DNA of 64,000 nucleotides from Asterias amurensis (Eukaryota > Echinodermata > Asteroidea > Forcipulatida > Asteriidae): the NCBI RefSeq assembly GCF_032118995.1, contig NC_092650.1, positions 19,587,501 to 19,651,500 of the forward strand, given 5' to 3'. Of this stretch, positions 40,908 through 59,000 are shown one piece after another (within the stretch, counting starts at the first letter, position 1; every line of letters begins with the position of its first letter). A model generated the notes under the pieces. The model saw only the letters and a program-made list of their open reading frames with translations, was not told the origin of the DNA and did not search any database. Position numbers and translations under genes: made by a program.

Positions 40908-41288
40908 ACTTAAGTAAGATTTAACCCAACCTTGCCCTGTGATTATGTCTTTAAAGAATTTTTTTAAAGATGAACTTTTTTATTCTGAATATTTCTTAAT
41001 GCAAATTATTTGATGAAAAATGCTTCCAGATTCCAAATTTTATCAGTAGATATTTCGTCTTCAAGGGTAGTTACTTTTGATGTGCAAAAAAAGTAAGTAT
41101 TCAGGTTTCAGTTCACAGTATTATAAGTTAAGATGAGTATGGATTTTTTTTTTATTATAATTTATTCTTAAGACTTGTTCTTTTTTTAACTTATGAAAAT
41201 TTATGTCAGATTCACTCTAGCAGTTGTTGGCCCCAGCCGGCCCCCTCCAGCCTAAAACTACCTAAATGATGACAGGGTGATTGCCACC

Positions 41289-42335
41289 TTTATGAGTCCA
41301 ATCCCCACCCGTGGGTCCTATATCCCCATATGTTGGTCCAGAATCCCGATAGTAGTTGGTAGACGTCTGTCGCAGACGACAATGTCAATGACATCTTCCT
41401 CTCCTCATCTTGTTGTCAGTTTGTTGGTGATCATGTTGGTCCTAAATCCCCATGTTAGTCCTAAATCCCCTAATGTGGGACCTAAATCCCCTAATGTGGG
41501 ACCTAAATCCCCATATGTTAGTCCTAATTCCCCTAATGTGGGACCCAATTCCCCTAATGTGGGACCTAAATCCCCATATATATGTTAGTCCTAAATCCCC
41601 TAATGTGGGACCTAAATCCCCTAAGGTGGGACCTAAATCCCCATATGTTAGTCCTAATTCCCCTAATGTGGGACCCAATTCCCCTAATGTGGGACCTAAA
41701 TCCCCATATATATGTTAGTCCTAAATCCCCTAATGTGGGACCTAAATCCCCATATGTTAGTCCTAATTCCCCTAATGTGGGACCTAATTCCCCTAATGTG
41801 GGACCTAAATCCCCATATGTTAGTCCTAAATCCCCTAATGTGGGACCTAAATCCCCATATGTTAGTCCTAATTCCCCTAATGTGGGACCTAAATCCCCAT
41901 ATGTTAGTCCTAAATCCCCTAATGTGGGACCTAATTCCCCTAATGTGGGACCTAAATCCCCATATGTTAGTCCTAAATCCCCTAATGTGGGACCTAATTC
42001 CCCTAATGTGGGACCTAATTCCCCTAATGTGGGACCTAAATCCCCATATGTTAGTCCTAAATCCCCTAATGTGGGACCTAAATCCCCATATGTTAGTCCT
42101 AAATCCCCTAATGTGGGACCTAAATCCCCATATGTTGGTCATAATAAAACCCTACCTTTGGGTCCTAAATCTCCTCATGTGGGTTCTTAACACTCAATTG
42201 TGGCCCTTAATTCCCCCCTGTGGGTCCCATGTTCTCCTACATAGGTCCTAAATTCCCTCATGTGGTCCTATATTCCCACATGTGGGTCCTTTATTCCCCA
42301 TGTGGATCATAAATCCCAACATGTGGGTCCTAAAT
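41289..42335 (+). repeat. 21-bp minisatellite with degenerate edges
   Basis: About 33 near-identical units in the core (about 41440-42140), alternating CCTAAATCCCCTAATGTGGGA and the ATATGTTAGT variant. Units at both ends (from 41289 and up to 42335) are increasingly degraded, as expected when unequal exchange homogenises only the centre. Two units carry an extra ATAT. Because 21 is a multiple of 3, several frames stay open on both strands; these are not considered genes. Confidence 0.9.
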
Positions 42336-42842
42336 CTCACACACGACAAAATAGTATAATGAAAAATCTTTATGTATAAAGTCACTGGCATTCACGTCTA
42401 TTTATCAAAAAAAGGGTTGCTGACTGGTTTTTCTTCCCAAACAGGGGGAGAAGGGCATCCCGGACCCCAGTTTTGCAAGTTTGGGCGAACAACGCTAAAT
42501 TGAAATGAGGTTCATGGTATTTTACTGTTCGTTTAATTAATTTTGGTTTTAAAAGGTCTGCTGTGCAATCTGGAGCGTTTATGGTTTTATTTCAAGATTC
42601 TTGTAAATTTTATCTTGTTTCTTTTGAACTGTAGAGGCTCGATATACCAGCTTGTGCATGGGGGTGGGGGGCTTGATATACCAGCTTGTGCATGGGGGTA
42701 GAGTTGAGAGGCAAGAGTTGGTCAGGACTGGAATTTCATCTTTTGGGTCAAGCCCATTTTCATTTTGCAAAGGGTATTTCCATTGGAATTTTTTTTAAAG
42801 TCTAATGGAAACCTGTTAAAAGGTTCACCAAGTTGAAAACCA
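42336..42842. other. Intergenic, no gene seen
   Basis: Contains a short direct repeat of GATATACCAGCTTGTGCATG (about 42641 and 42675) next to G-runs. No protein similarity was recognised. Confidence 0.45.
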
Positions 42843-42967
42843 GGGGTCGATTTCACACAGAGTTAGGCTAGGAGATATACAAATTGTATAGATAGTCCTA
42901 AGTTAGGATGAGTAACTGGTCCTAAATCGAGATAAGACTAGTCCTAACTCTTTGTGAAATCCACCCC
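42843..42967. mobile_element. MITE family N
   Basis: GGGTCGATTTCACACAGAGT at the left and the inverted ACTCTTTGTGAAATCCACCC at the right, with the interior built of TAGTCCTAA / TTAGGA words. Copies also lie at 53891 and 60567. Confidence 0.7.
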
Positions 42968-43467
42968 AGGGCAACAAAAGGCCACCGCCTTCGTGGTCTA
43001 TTTAATTCCAGACCTGGAACTCTGAACAAAAAGATCAATTAAAGGAGACTTGCGCAAGACTTTACTTTTCATCTCAGTTTTTAAGTTTATTTCCTCAGAA
43101 TGCTCAAAGAGAATCTATCCTGTGTTTTATTCCAAGTTTTTAGTCACACGTACTGTCACATTATATTAATGTACTTTTGTTTTACAAATTAAATTTTTCT
43201 ACTTTTTATGCATAAATTTGAAGACGTAATGCAGTGACCTGTTTTACCGTTGTATAAATTGTTTTGTAAATAATTTGAGTTCTAATGAAGTATACTATCA
43301 AATCAGTCTGGATCTTGGTGCTTATCAATAAATAAATAAAAACTCAACAGAAAAAATTGTAACAGTGTTTTTTGCTTTTTCCTTTTGTGACTATAGATAG
43401 TTCTCACTTGACGCCACAGACTATAAAGTCCACCATCTTTACCGCAATGATTGTCGCAACTCTTACA

Positions 43468-43855
43468 TTAAAGGCAGTGGACACTATTGGTAATTACTCA
43501 AAATAATTATTAACTTAAAACCTGACTTGGTAACGAGTAATGGGGAGAGGATGATAGTTTAAAACATTGTGAGAAACGGCTCCCTCTGAAGTGACGAAGT
43601 TTTTCGAAAAAGAAGTAATTTTCCACGAATTTGATTTTGAGACCTCAAGTTTAGAATTTGAAGTCTCGAAATCAAGCATCTGAAAGCACACAACTTCATG
43701 TGACAAGGCTGTTTTTTTCTTTCATAGTTATCTCGCAACTCCGACGACCAATCCAGCTCAAATGTTCACAGGTTTATTATTTTATGCATATGTTGAGATA
43801 CACCGAGTGAGAAGACTGGATTTTGACAATTACCAATAGTGTCCACTGTCTTTAA
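43468..43855 (+). mobile_element. MITE family A
   Basis: TTAAAGGCAGTGGACACTAT to GTGTCCACTGTCTTTAA; 388 bp and well preserved. It can serve with 44368-44753 as a reference copy. Confidence 0.85.
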
Positions 43856-44013
43856 GCGTAAATATACCACATGAATATTCAGTAAACCACATGGGGCCAA
43901 CATCCTCTTATGGTATTTTGTGGCAGCGGTAGCGATCCCGATTGCGATCGTTCACTACATTTTGTTCTCAACAAAAATGCATTTTCCTCTTTTTTTTCTC
44001 TCTTCTTTTCGCT

Positions 44014-44019
44014 TTTATT
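44014..44019 (-). terminator. Candidate polyadenylation signal of the UPF0489 gene
   Basis: On the minus strand AATAAA lies 147 bases past the stop codon at 44166. Confidence 0.5.
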
Positions 44020-44165
44020 TTAGTGGGCATTTTTGCAATTTTTTTTCATGATGCCTGGGGACACCTGGGGGACACTGAAAAATTGGTTTGGGGCACTAGC
44101 TAATGTTGCCCGTAAAGATGTCATCTCTCAGGTGCTATCTGCTGCAGATAGTCTGCATGAATTTT

Positions 44166-49660
<5,495 letters not shown>

Positions 49661-50016
49661 CTTAAGTAGTTGCTCATCTGTCACCACCTTTGCCTCTTTT
49701 ATCTTCGATCAAGACAGTACTCTGAGTCGCGCCCGGCGCCGGTGACTTTCATTTATCACACGTGCTGTCAGAAAAGTGAAAATTTAGGGGTGTTTTTTAA
49801 GCACAATTATTGTTTGTCAAAACAATCAATTAAATATTTCATTTAATATATATACAGTCGCTGAAAAGCCCAACTATGTATTTTGAAGTTCTGCCTATTC
49901 TGAAATATATCTCAAAATAAAATATTATATCCATTTTTAAATTGAATAGTCTTTTGTTTTTCGGTTGTGTCGATATACACCCCTTGAAGGAATTTGGAAC
50001 ATCCCAATATTTCAAC
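49661..50016. promoter_or_regulatory. Shared promoter region between the UPF0489 gene and PRMT5
   Basis: The start codons (49660 minus, 50017 plus) are 356 bases apart. The segment has a GC-rich patch (GCGCCCGGCGCCGG, about 49729-49742) and an E-box CACGTG at 49759-49764. The PRMT5 start codon sits inside AACATGGCGGG, which resembles a YY1 site. Transcription starts are not known. Confidence 0.55.
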
Positions 50017-53000
50017 ATGGCGGGCCAACAACATGTGTCGTGTGGTCGCGACCTGCATTGTGTGCCCGATATTTCATCTTCTACACAACTTGCTTCAGTT
50101 GCTGGGTAAGGAATACATTAAATGATAACCATAGACCCTTGTGCTTCAATTTCCTTTGATTTATATTTTATACTGCTGAGATTTGATTGAATATCTTTTC
50201 CGATAGGTAACTCAACGGGTTAGTCAGAATTCTACTGATGGCAACGATTAGACGTGTAATTCCGACATTGGTCCCCGGGGAGTGGGAGGCCCGTCTAGTG
50301 CGCACTGGATTGTCGATTAAATTACATTCAAGAGTCAAAGCAAAACATTGGCTACATCCATACTAAAAAGTATTACCTCCATTAATAACAGCAATCATTT
50401 GTCATTAACAAAATCATAGTATGAGGAATAAGTTATAATTAATAATAAATTAATAATATCATGAATAAATGTGAATAATAATTTCTTTATTAATTAATTA
50501 AAACATTGCAGAGATTTAGATTAATATTTTATGTAATTATTAAATTTGGTATTTTTTTTGTATCCTGCCAGTGGCCAGTGCCACTATGTTTTCATTCCTT
50601 ATTGAAATAAAAATTATGAAATAAAACAGGGAATATTTTCCTTATAATTCTTTCTTGCCACCAAAATTTCATTCATTTTTTACAAAGGAATATTGCATTT
50701 TTAGTAAATTAGATACTTTATTATTTGTTCATGATAAATGAAAAAAAGGTGGCAGGATACAGAAATTTTTCCTATTTTAAAATAAGTATCTTATTATTTA
50801 TTCAAATGCGATATTCCTTTTGGGAATGATTGATTGAAAAGTTGGTGGCAGGATATGTAAATTTACAGCTTACAAATTTATATAATTACAACAATACTTA
50901 TATTGTCAGGCCTGATACTTCACGGAGGCAACGAAGGCGATTGCCTCCGTGTCCCCTGGTCTCTGCCTTGGTGCCCTTGAAATGCTCCAGTACAAATTTA
51001 CAATTTCCTCATAGGGTGCCCTTTACCAAAAAGAAAATGCCTTGGTGCCCTTGCCCTTTCAAAAACGAAGCATACAGCCCTGTATTGTTGTAATTATATT
51101 AAAGTTTGTATGCTCATGCTGTATTGGATACGCAGTAATGATGGGTGAGTGGGTGGGTTAACCATCTAGCGTCATCATACAAGATCATCTGGGTAGAGAG
51201 TACTGGCTTTCCACCATAGCCTTAGCCATTTAGGCTGTGTACAAATATAAACGTGTTTAGCGTCCGGGTTTCTAAAAAAAAAGGGAGGAGGAGGGGCTTT
51301 TTATTTTTTATTTTTTATTTTCAAGATTTAAACAAAAAGGAAGAAAGAAGACCCTTTTAATTCAATGACTGCTCGAAACATTTTTCAAGTAAAGTATTTT
51401 TTGTGAGACTTAAAATACATCCCTTTTTCCCTTTAAAAAAAAATCATAAAAAATAAAATTAAAATAAAAGATTTAAAAAAAAGGAGGAGGCAGCCTCTGA
51501 AAAAGTAAACGGGCAGGACGCTGAACATGTTTATTTTTAACTCGGCCCTAGTTACTTTTGTCAAGTTTCTGTGGTTTGAACTTAGTTTTATAATCTTTGT
51601 AATCAGGTTTGACTTTGCTGCCATGCCAATAGTCCACCCAAGATTCAAGCGCGAGTTCCTAGAGGGAAAAGCCAAAGACAGAAAAGGAGCATTTGCAAGA
51701 TCGGATCTGTTCCTATCCAGCCAAGGTGAGTTTACTTTGAACAAAGAACAATTAACTAGAGTGGGACTTGAACCTAGCACCTCCGGATTAATGTGCCGAT
51801 GCTCTACCAACTGAGCATCTCCTTATTGTCAATGTCTTTGTTCGGGGGGTGCCAGTCAGAAGCCATACAACCTTTTAACTGTCGTATAGCCAGGGGTCAC
51901 ACCGTACAACCTGGGATGGGGCAGCAGAGGGATCAGGCATTGGACACTATTGGTAATTACTCAAAAAAATTGTCATCATAAAACCTCTTGATTACAAGTT
52001 ATGGGGAGAGGTTACTTCTCGTCTTGACAACGGCAATGCTCTTCTCTACAGTCTTCCTAACAACCAGATTTCCCGACTTCAACGGCTCCAAAATACTGCT
52101 GCCCGCATTGTGACACTGTCTAGAAAATCCTGTTCTATCACCCCCATTCTGAAACAACTACACTGGCTGCCTATCTCTCAACGAATCATCTTCAAGCTGA
52201 TGCTCATTGTCCACAAAGCTCTTAATGGCAAGGCTCCCCACTATATTTCTGAACTGCTTCACGTTTACACTCCATCAAGGAATCTTCGATCAAGTTCTAT
52301 GCTTCTCCTCATTGAACCCAAGTCTCGACACTCATGGGGTGACGGGTCTTTTTCTGTAGCCGCGCCACGCATCTGGAACTCTCTACCACTTAATCTTCGA
52401 TCTTGTGTTTGTACTGCAAAATTCAAGTCTCTTCTCAAAACTTATCTTATGTCACAGGTTTTCAATGACTAATTTTGTTGTGTCTGTTTTTCTTTGTGTT
52501 GTGTTTTGTTTTTGTTTTGTTTTTGGTTTTACTGCGCCTTGAACACCCAGCAGGGTGGATATGTGCGCATTACAAGTCTTATTATTATTATTATTATTAT
52601 TTGGTTGATAGGATAAAACATTGTGAGAAACAGCTCCCTCTGAAGTGACATAGTTCGAGAAAGAAGTAGTTTCCAAGAATTTGATTTCGAGACCTCAAGT
52701 TTAGAATTTGAGGTCTCAAAATCAAGCATCAGCAAGCACAGAACTTCATGTGACAAGGGTGTTTTTTCTTTCATTATTATCTCGTAACTTGACGACCGAT
52801 TGAGCTCAAATTTTCACCTGTTTGTTGTTTTATGCATATGTTGAGATACACTAACTGTGAAGACTATTCTTTTACCATTACCAATAGTGTCCACTGTCTT
52901 TAAGGGGATGCAACTTTATGTTTCAAATATCAAATAATAACCCACAGGGGAAACTGACTGGGTGAATTCAATATTATTATTACTGAACAAAGACAAATTG

Positions 53001-56000
53001 ACTAGAGCAGGACATGAAACTACGACCTCTTGATTAACATGCTGGGAGTCCAACAACTGCTCTATCTAGCCATATGTTTGCGGCCTCTTTTTTAAAAACT
53101 TAATTAAGTTGCATGTTTGTAGCTGGAAGCAAACTTATTAGGTAAATCCATTGTTCTGGTATGTCTGCTGCCACCTAGAGTCCAAAAGCCCCCAATTACA
53201 TCAGTTTCTTGCACATCTACAGATTGGAGCTCTCTTGTTGTTGGCAAGCTGTCACCATGGTTACAGCTGGACTCTGATGATGAGACGACCCGCAAAAACT
53301 CCCAAGCTGCCCTGAAGCAGGAACTGGCATATGCAGCTCATCTGAGCGTGCCCGCCGTGCTCGTACCACTAACCAGCAACAAATGCGCAAACCTTGGACG
53401 ATGTTTACTCAGCCACATGCAGGGTCACAGCAACCACCAGGTAAAGTTTGGATCTTTGTGGGTTTTTATTGTCGCTCTAAAAATTGTTTGTCCTCTGTGT
53501 GATCTTGTGTTGCCACATTCATACTTTATAATGTCCAATCAAAAACATGTTCTAGACAAAAATGTCATTTCAAAAAAAAGATTTTGTTCAAGTTGATCTT
53601 TAAAAGTCTGACCCTTTAAGGGTGTCACGGCTGAGTGGTTTATCTCATCGGATTTGAGTTTTGGTGGTTAAGTCATTGGAGTGTGGGTTCGAATCCTTGA
53701 CACTTGTGTCCTTGAGCAAGATACTTTAATTGCTTCTGTTCACCCACAGGTATAAATGGGTAGGGTGTAGGTTGATATTGTGTATGTAAATGCCTTTGGA
53801 GCGCCACGGCAGCTCGGAGCTATATACACTCCCTACTCCCAGGGAGTTGAGAGAGGTTAAGGAATGTTATTGGCCCAATGACCAGCAACCGATTTTACGA
53901 CACGCTAAGATTAATCCTATCTCGAGTAAGGAAGAGTAACCCGTCTTAACTTAGGATGGGTTCAATGCGTCCTATGCTTTTGGATGCGGACATTAACTCG
54001 TCCTAAGTCCAAAGATTAATCCTAATTTAGGAAGAGTTTGGTGAAATCAACGCCTGGGCACTAATGTAAAGCTCATTGATACATTGCAAAATGCGTTGAT
54101 AAGAACTTGTGATTATTATTGTTTATTATTGTTATTAACAAACCCAGGTGTGGATTCAAGTGCCCATGTGTGCCCCGTCCAGTCTGACCGATGACCTGAT
54201 TGAGAACGATCCTAAACCAGAGACTGGAGGAGGGGATAACGAGGGCGTCATACCGCCCGGCCAGGATCCATGGCAGTGGTGGAACACACTGCGTAGGGTT
54301 TGCCATCACCACAAGAGACTGGGTGTAGGTGAGGAACATCTCAGAATGCATTTAGTGATTTTTGTAACCAGGTAGTTCCAGGATCTTTCATCCGTTTTAC
54401 TTCCACCCTGAAGGGATTATTTTTCTTGGAATTTTGCTTCATGAGAATCGTTGGCACAAAGAAACCATGACTTGAATAAAGCCAAGAGTTTGGAAACTTT
54501 GAATGGTGGGAGTATAACTTGGTGGGGTTTGTGGTAACAGCATACATGTGAAAATCTCTTTTTAGTAGTGTTGGTTCGGAAAAGAACCATGTTAAATGTT
54601 TGACTTTGTTGCTTTGTTGGACATTGGGCTTGGCTTGGTGGTGCACGAAGTCGGGAACAGGAGCCCGACAAGAGAATGAAGATTCTGTTTGAAGCCCCAT
54701 ATTCATGCACCGTGAATCACAATATCTCAGCTGTGAGACACGACTATGAGACAGGGCCACCAATTAGGCCTTAGGTCAAAAACCAAGGCTGAAATCTCAG
54801 TCTGCTCGGACTTTTTTCAATTGAAATGAAACACAACTGTGGAAGGCTCTGTATGCCTCTTAATCATTTGTATATTCAAATGTAAGCTGTAACTTGTGAC
54901 TAGGCTGGTCATTGTACAAGACTTTATTCAAATCTAACTCGCAAAAGGCTTATATGCATCTCAACTTCTTTCTGCTGAGCTAAATTTGTCTGTGCGCAGC
55001 AAAGTATTATGTTTCATGACCTCTTGAACCCATTATTGAATTCAGAAATTCCACTGTTTTTGTTGTTGTTGTTTTAAAACAAACATTGTTAATTCTGTTA
55101 AACATTTTAATCTTTTCTTTTACCCAAACCAAATTTCCTTTCAGCCTTGGAGATATCGACAGATCTGCCCGCCCAGACGGTCATAAATCGCTGGCTCGGA
55201 GAGCCACTCAAGTGTGCTGTGTTTTCAACGACACTATTCCTCACCAATAAGAAAGGCTACCCTGTGCTCTCCAAAGCCCACCAGACAATAGTCAATAAGT
55301 TATTTAGGGTAAGGACACATTAGCTTTACCATTAGAGTTCATCTGTGTTGGTAATTTGATACAATGTAATGTTAAACTTTTTTATCACAACTCTGGAAAT
55401 ATTTCCTTACCTGTAATTTTCGACCAACAATTCCAATCTTCATTAGCAGGAAAACCTCTTAACTACATCAACGTGATTGGCAGAGACACCAAAGTTAGCT
55501 TGAGTGGGACGTGAACCTACATCCTTCGGATTAATATGCAGGTACTCTACCACCTTAGACATCGATCCCTATGTGGGCGGTCTCCTTATTATCTTTGTTT
55601 GTAATTGACAAAAAAGGGAGACCACCAACAAAGGGCTAGATGGCTCAGTTGGTAGAGCCGTCAGCACGTTAATCCAGAGGTCACACCTTCAAGTCCCTTT
55701 TTAGTCAATTTGACCTTGTCCAAACCAAAGTTGTTTATCCAGTCAGTTTTCTTTGTGGTTTATTACTTGAGAACTCAATTTATGTTTGTTTGTTTGTTTC
55801 TTTTTTTTCCTCCAAATATCACAATAAATAATCCTAAAACATACTAGACAAAAGAACAAAGGGTGATTAGAGGAGGGCACCAGGAAAAAGCTTAGGCTTG
55901 TACAGAGCCTGAACCCTTTATAATATAAATTAATTGGTTTTACTTTATTACAAGAACAATGTTGATTGATGAAATAAAAGTACAGTGAAAGGCATAATGC

Positions 56001-59000
56001 ATACATCAAAAATAGCATAAAACAATGTTTGTTTGTAATTAAACTGTTTTTAACAATTCGTTTGCTATGCAGCCTTAAATACATATTGAGAGTTGATAAC
56101 AAAAAGGAAAATAAACAGAACATAATTACCTAATTGTTTGTGATGGTTTCCCTTGTGTAGCTTGATGTTCAAATGATGATTACCGGCATCAACCACCACC
56201 CAGACAAGGGTATACGAGCTTACCAACAGTACATGGACCATCTGTTCCAGAACCAACAACCACTGACTGGTGTTGAAGCCTTCGCTAAGGGCTACGAGGA
56301 CTACCTACAGTGTCCTCTACAGGTAAGAAATTAGTAGGATTTGAAACTTGGTCTGGGCCATAGAGTTATATATAACTAGAGGGCGCACTGGTGATGCTTC
56401 TTGCACAAACTCGACGGGTCCACAAGGAGACACGCGCGCGCCATTTTGTGCGCACGTTTAATAAGAAACACACGTTGGAGTGTGTGTTTATTGAACGCTA
56501 CGTGTTGCTGTTTTTTCGAACTTACAAAATGGCCGCACAAACACACGCTAAGCAATGATTCATGTCCACATTTGACCTGCCTCAATTGATTTTTAAATTT
56601 ATTCTCTCTTTCTCTCTGTTCAGCCACTAGCAGATAACTTGGAGTCCCAGACTTATGAAATCTTTGAGAAGGATCCTGTTAAGTACACAAGCTACCAGAA
56701 GGCTGTGTTCCAGGCACTCAAAGACAGGGTACCAGACAGTGAGAAAGACACCAAGACATCGTGAGTACATAATTCTTTACATTTATTGCGAGCTGGGCCC
56801 ATTCTTCTGTCCAGGCTGTCCTCACATTCCGTCTCTAGGACCCGCAGGTTTTCCCTGATATTAATCTCTGGTGTTTTTCTTCCCAAATCCAGACGTAAAA
56901 GTTACCTTTAGCTGGAGAGGAGAGCCTCTTGACAGGAACCTTTTTTCTTTTAGGCAATCCTTCTGGCTTCAGTTGGTTCTCTCTCCTTCCTCTGTATTTT
57001 AATTGCTAGGTACTGTACTTTAAATGTATTACCAATGTGCATTATTGTACTCTTTATCTGCCTTGGAAATGAAAATATTATTTATTAATAGTTAATTTCA
57101 TTCCACCAATAATGATCAAAAAACACTTACGGTATTTAAAGACAGTGGACACTATTGGTAATTGTCAAAGACCAGTCTTCTCACTTGGTGTATATCAACA
57201 TATGCATAAAATAACAAACCTGTGAAAATTTGAGCTCGATTGGTCGTCGGAGTTGCGAGATAACTATAAAAGAAAAAAACATTGTTGTCACACGCAGTTG
57301 TGTGCTTTTAGATGCTTGATTTCGAGACCTCAAATTCTAAACTTGAGGTCTCGAAATCAAACTCGTGGAAAATTACTTCTTTCTCGAAAAATACGTCACT
57401 TCAGAGGGAGCTGCTTCTCACAATGTTTTATACTATCAACTTCTCCCCATTACTCGTGACCAAGTGAGGTTTTATGCTGATAAATATTTTGAGTAATTAC
57501 CAATAGTGTCCACTGCCTTTAATACTGAGTTATGGTTTTTGGTGTACAATAAGATTAAGCAGTAAACAACAAAAATATAAAGTAAACATACAAAAATAAC
57601 AAAGTAAATAAAAAATGGATATAAATAATAACTACCTTAGAGAGACCAAACTCGGCTGACTTGTGGCTATCTCTTGCAGTATTGTGATGGTGCTCGGTGC
57701 AGGTAGGGGTCCCCTAGTAACAGCCTCTCTCAAGGCAGCTGAGCAGGCAGACAGGAAAGTCATTGTGTATGCTGTGGAGAAGAATCCAAACGCAGCCGTT
57801 ACGTAAGTACAACATCTCTCTTAGGAAAACAAAAAGTGTGTTTGGATTTTTTAAGTGAGGTTTGCGGTAGCACTATATTTGTAAATCTCTTTTTAGGAGT
57901 GTTGGTTCTTAAGAGAACCGGTGGTTGACAACTCAACGTTTTGATCAGTTCGCCTTCAGGAGAAAATATGTTCAGTCTAGATGTGGGAGGAAAACCCAAA
58001 ATGGGTGAAAACCCATGCATTCAGGTAGGGACTGAAAACCCAATCCACATTTAGGGTGGTTTTACAGGGCTTGTGGTCAGTGATTTTGGCATTGGGCCAG
58101 TAAAAGTCTGATGGTCTTGTGTTTGTGTTCAAATGTTGACTTTTTGAAAACTGGCTAGCTAGCTGGCTATTTGAGAGTTAAGGGCAAACCCTGTGTGTAT
58201 GTGACGAGAGGAAGCAGTTTGTCCAAGTTAGCAAATTACGACTGAAAGACTTCCAGATATCCCTCTGATGTACACCATGGCCAAATTTCACAAAGCTGTT
58301 TAGCAGAAATAAACCTGCTTGACAATTTGCTAAGCAAAATTTGAGTCAAGCACCATCCACAACAATGCAAACTTAACTTAATTTGGGCTGGTAACGTGAT
58401 TCTGCTAAGCAATGCTATTTTGTTTTAAGCAAGTGTTTCTGCTTTACACACAGGCTTTATAAAATTTAACCTTTTTAACCATGCTTTTAAAAATTGGTGT
58501 ATTCTATAAATGTTTTTCTTAATATAAAAAGTTTCTTAAAATTTGATCAAGTGAACATTTTTAGAAGGTTAAATATTGAATTGTTTGTAATTAAGTCTAC
58601 AATGAGTATGAAATTTGTGTATTCCATATTTTCTTTTTTTTGTTAAGGGTGAAGATTTTAATTTTTAATGTGAACTATTCCAAGTTTTTTTTCTACTAAG
58701 TGTTAAATGTGGTAATAATTGAAGTAAAAATGTATTAATGGTTTTGATTGTACTTTTTCACAACAGTCTATTCGCTTTGAAAGAAGACAAGTGGGGTGAC
58801 AATGTGATGGTCATACAGAGCGATATGAGAGACTGGGAGGCACCAGAGAAGGCTGACATCATCGTCAGTGAACTCCTTGGGGCGTTCGGTGACAACGAGC
58901 TGTCACCCGAGTGTCTGGACGGGGCTCAGCCATTCCTCAAAGGTGGGTCTTGGGTTTGGAGATGCATTTAGAGGCAGTGGACACTATTGGTAATTGTGAA

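Noticed and set aside
41432-42139. CRISPR-like array
   Set aside because: The units are contiguous without unique spacers, and the host is an animal.
41582-42190. 202-codon frame rich in PKSPNVG repeats, and 148 codons on the other strand
   Set aside because: Produced by a 21-bp minisatellite whose period is a multiple of three. No splice sites, start context or similarity supports a gene.
51748-51830. tRNA gene
   Set aside because: A and B boxes are present, but the cloverleaf does not close and the sequence recurs as a dispersed repeat. It is treated as a SINE head. The same applies to the other tRNA-like segments.
52110-52472. 120-codon frame as a host gene
   Set aside because: The sequence matches the C-terminal end of LINE reverse transcriptases and is followed by a triplet-repeat tail.
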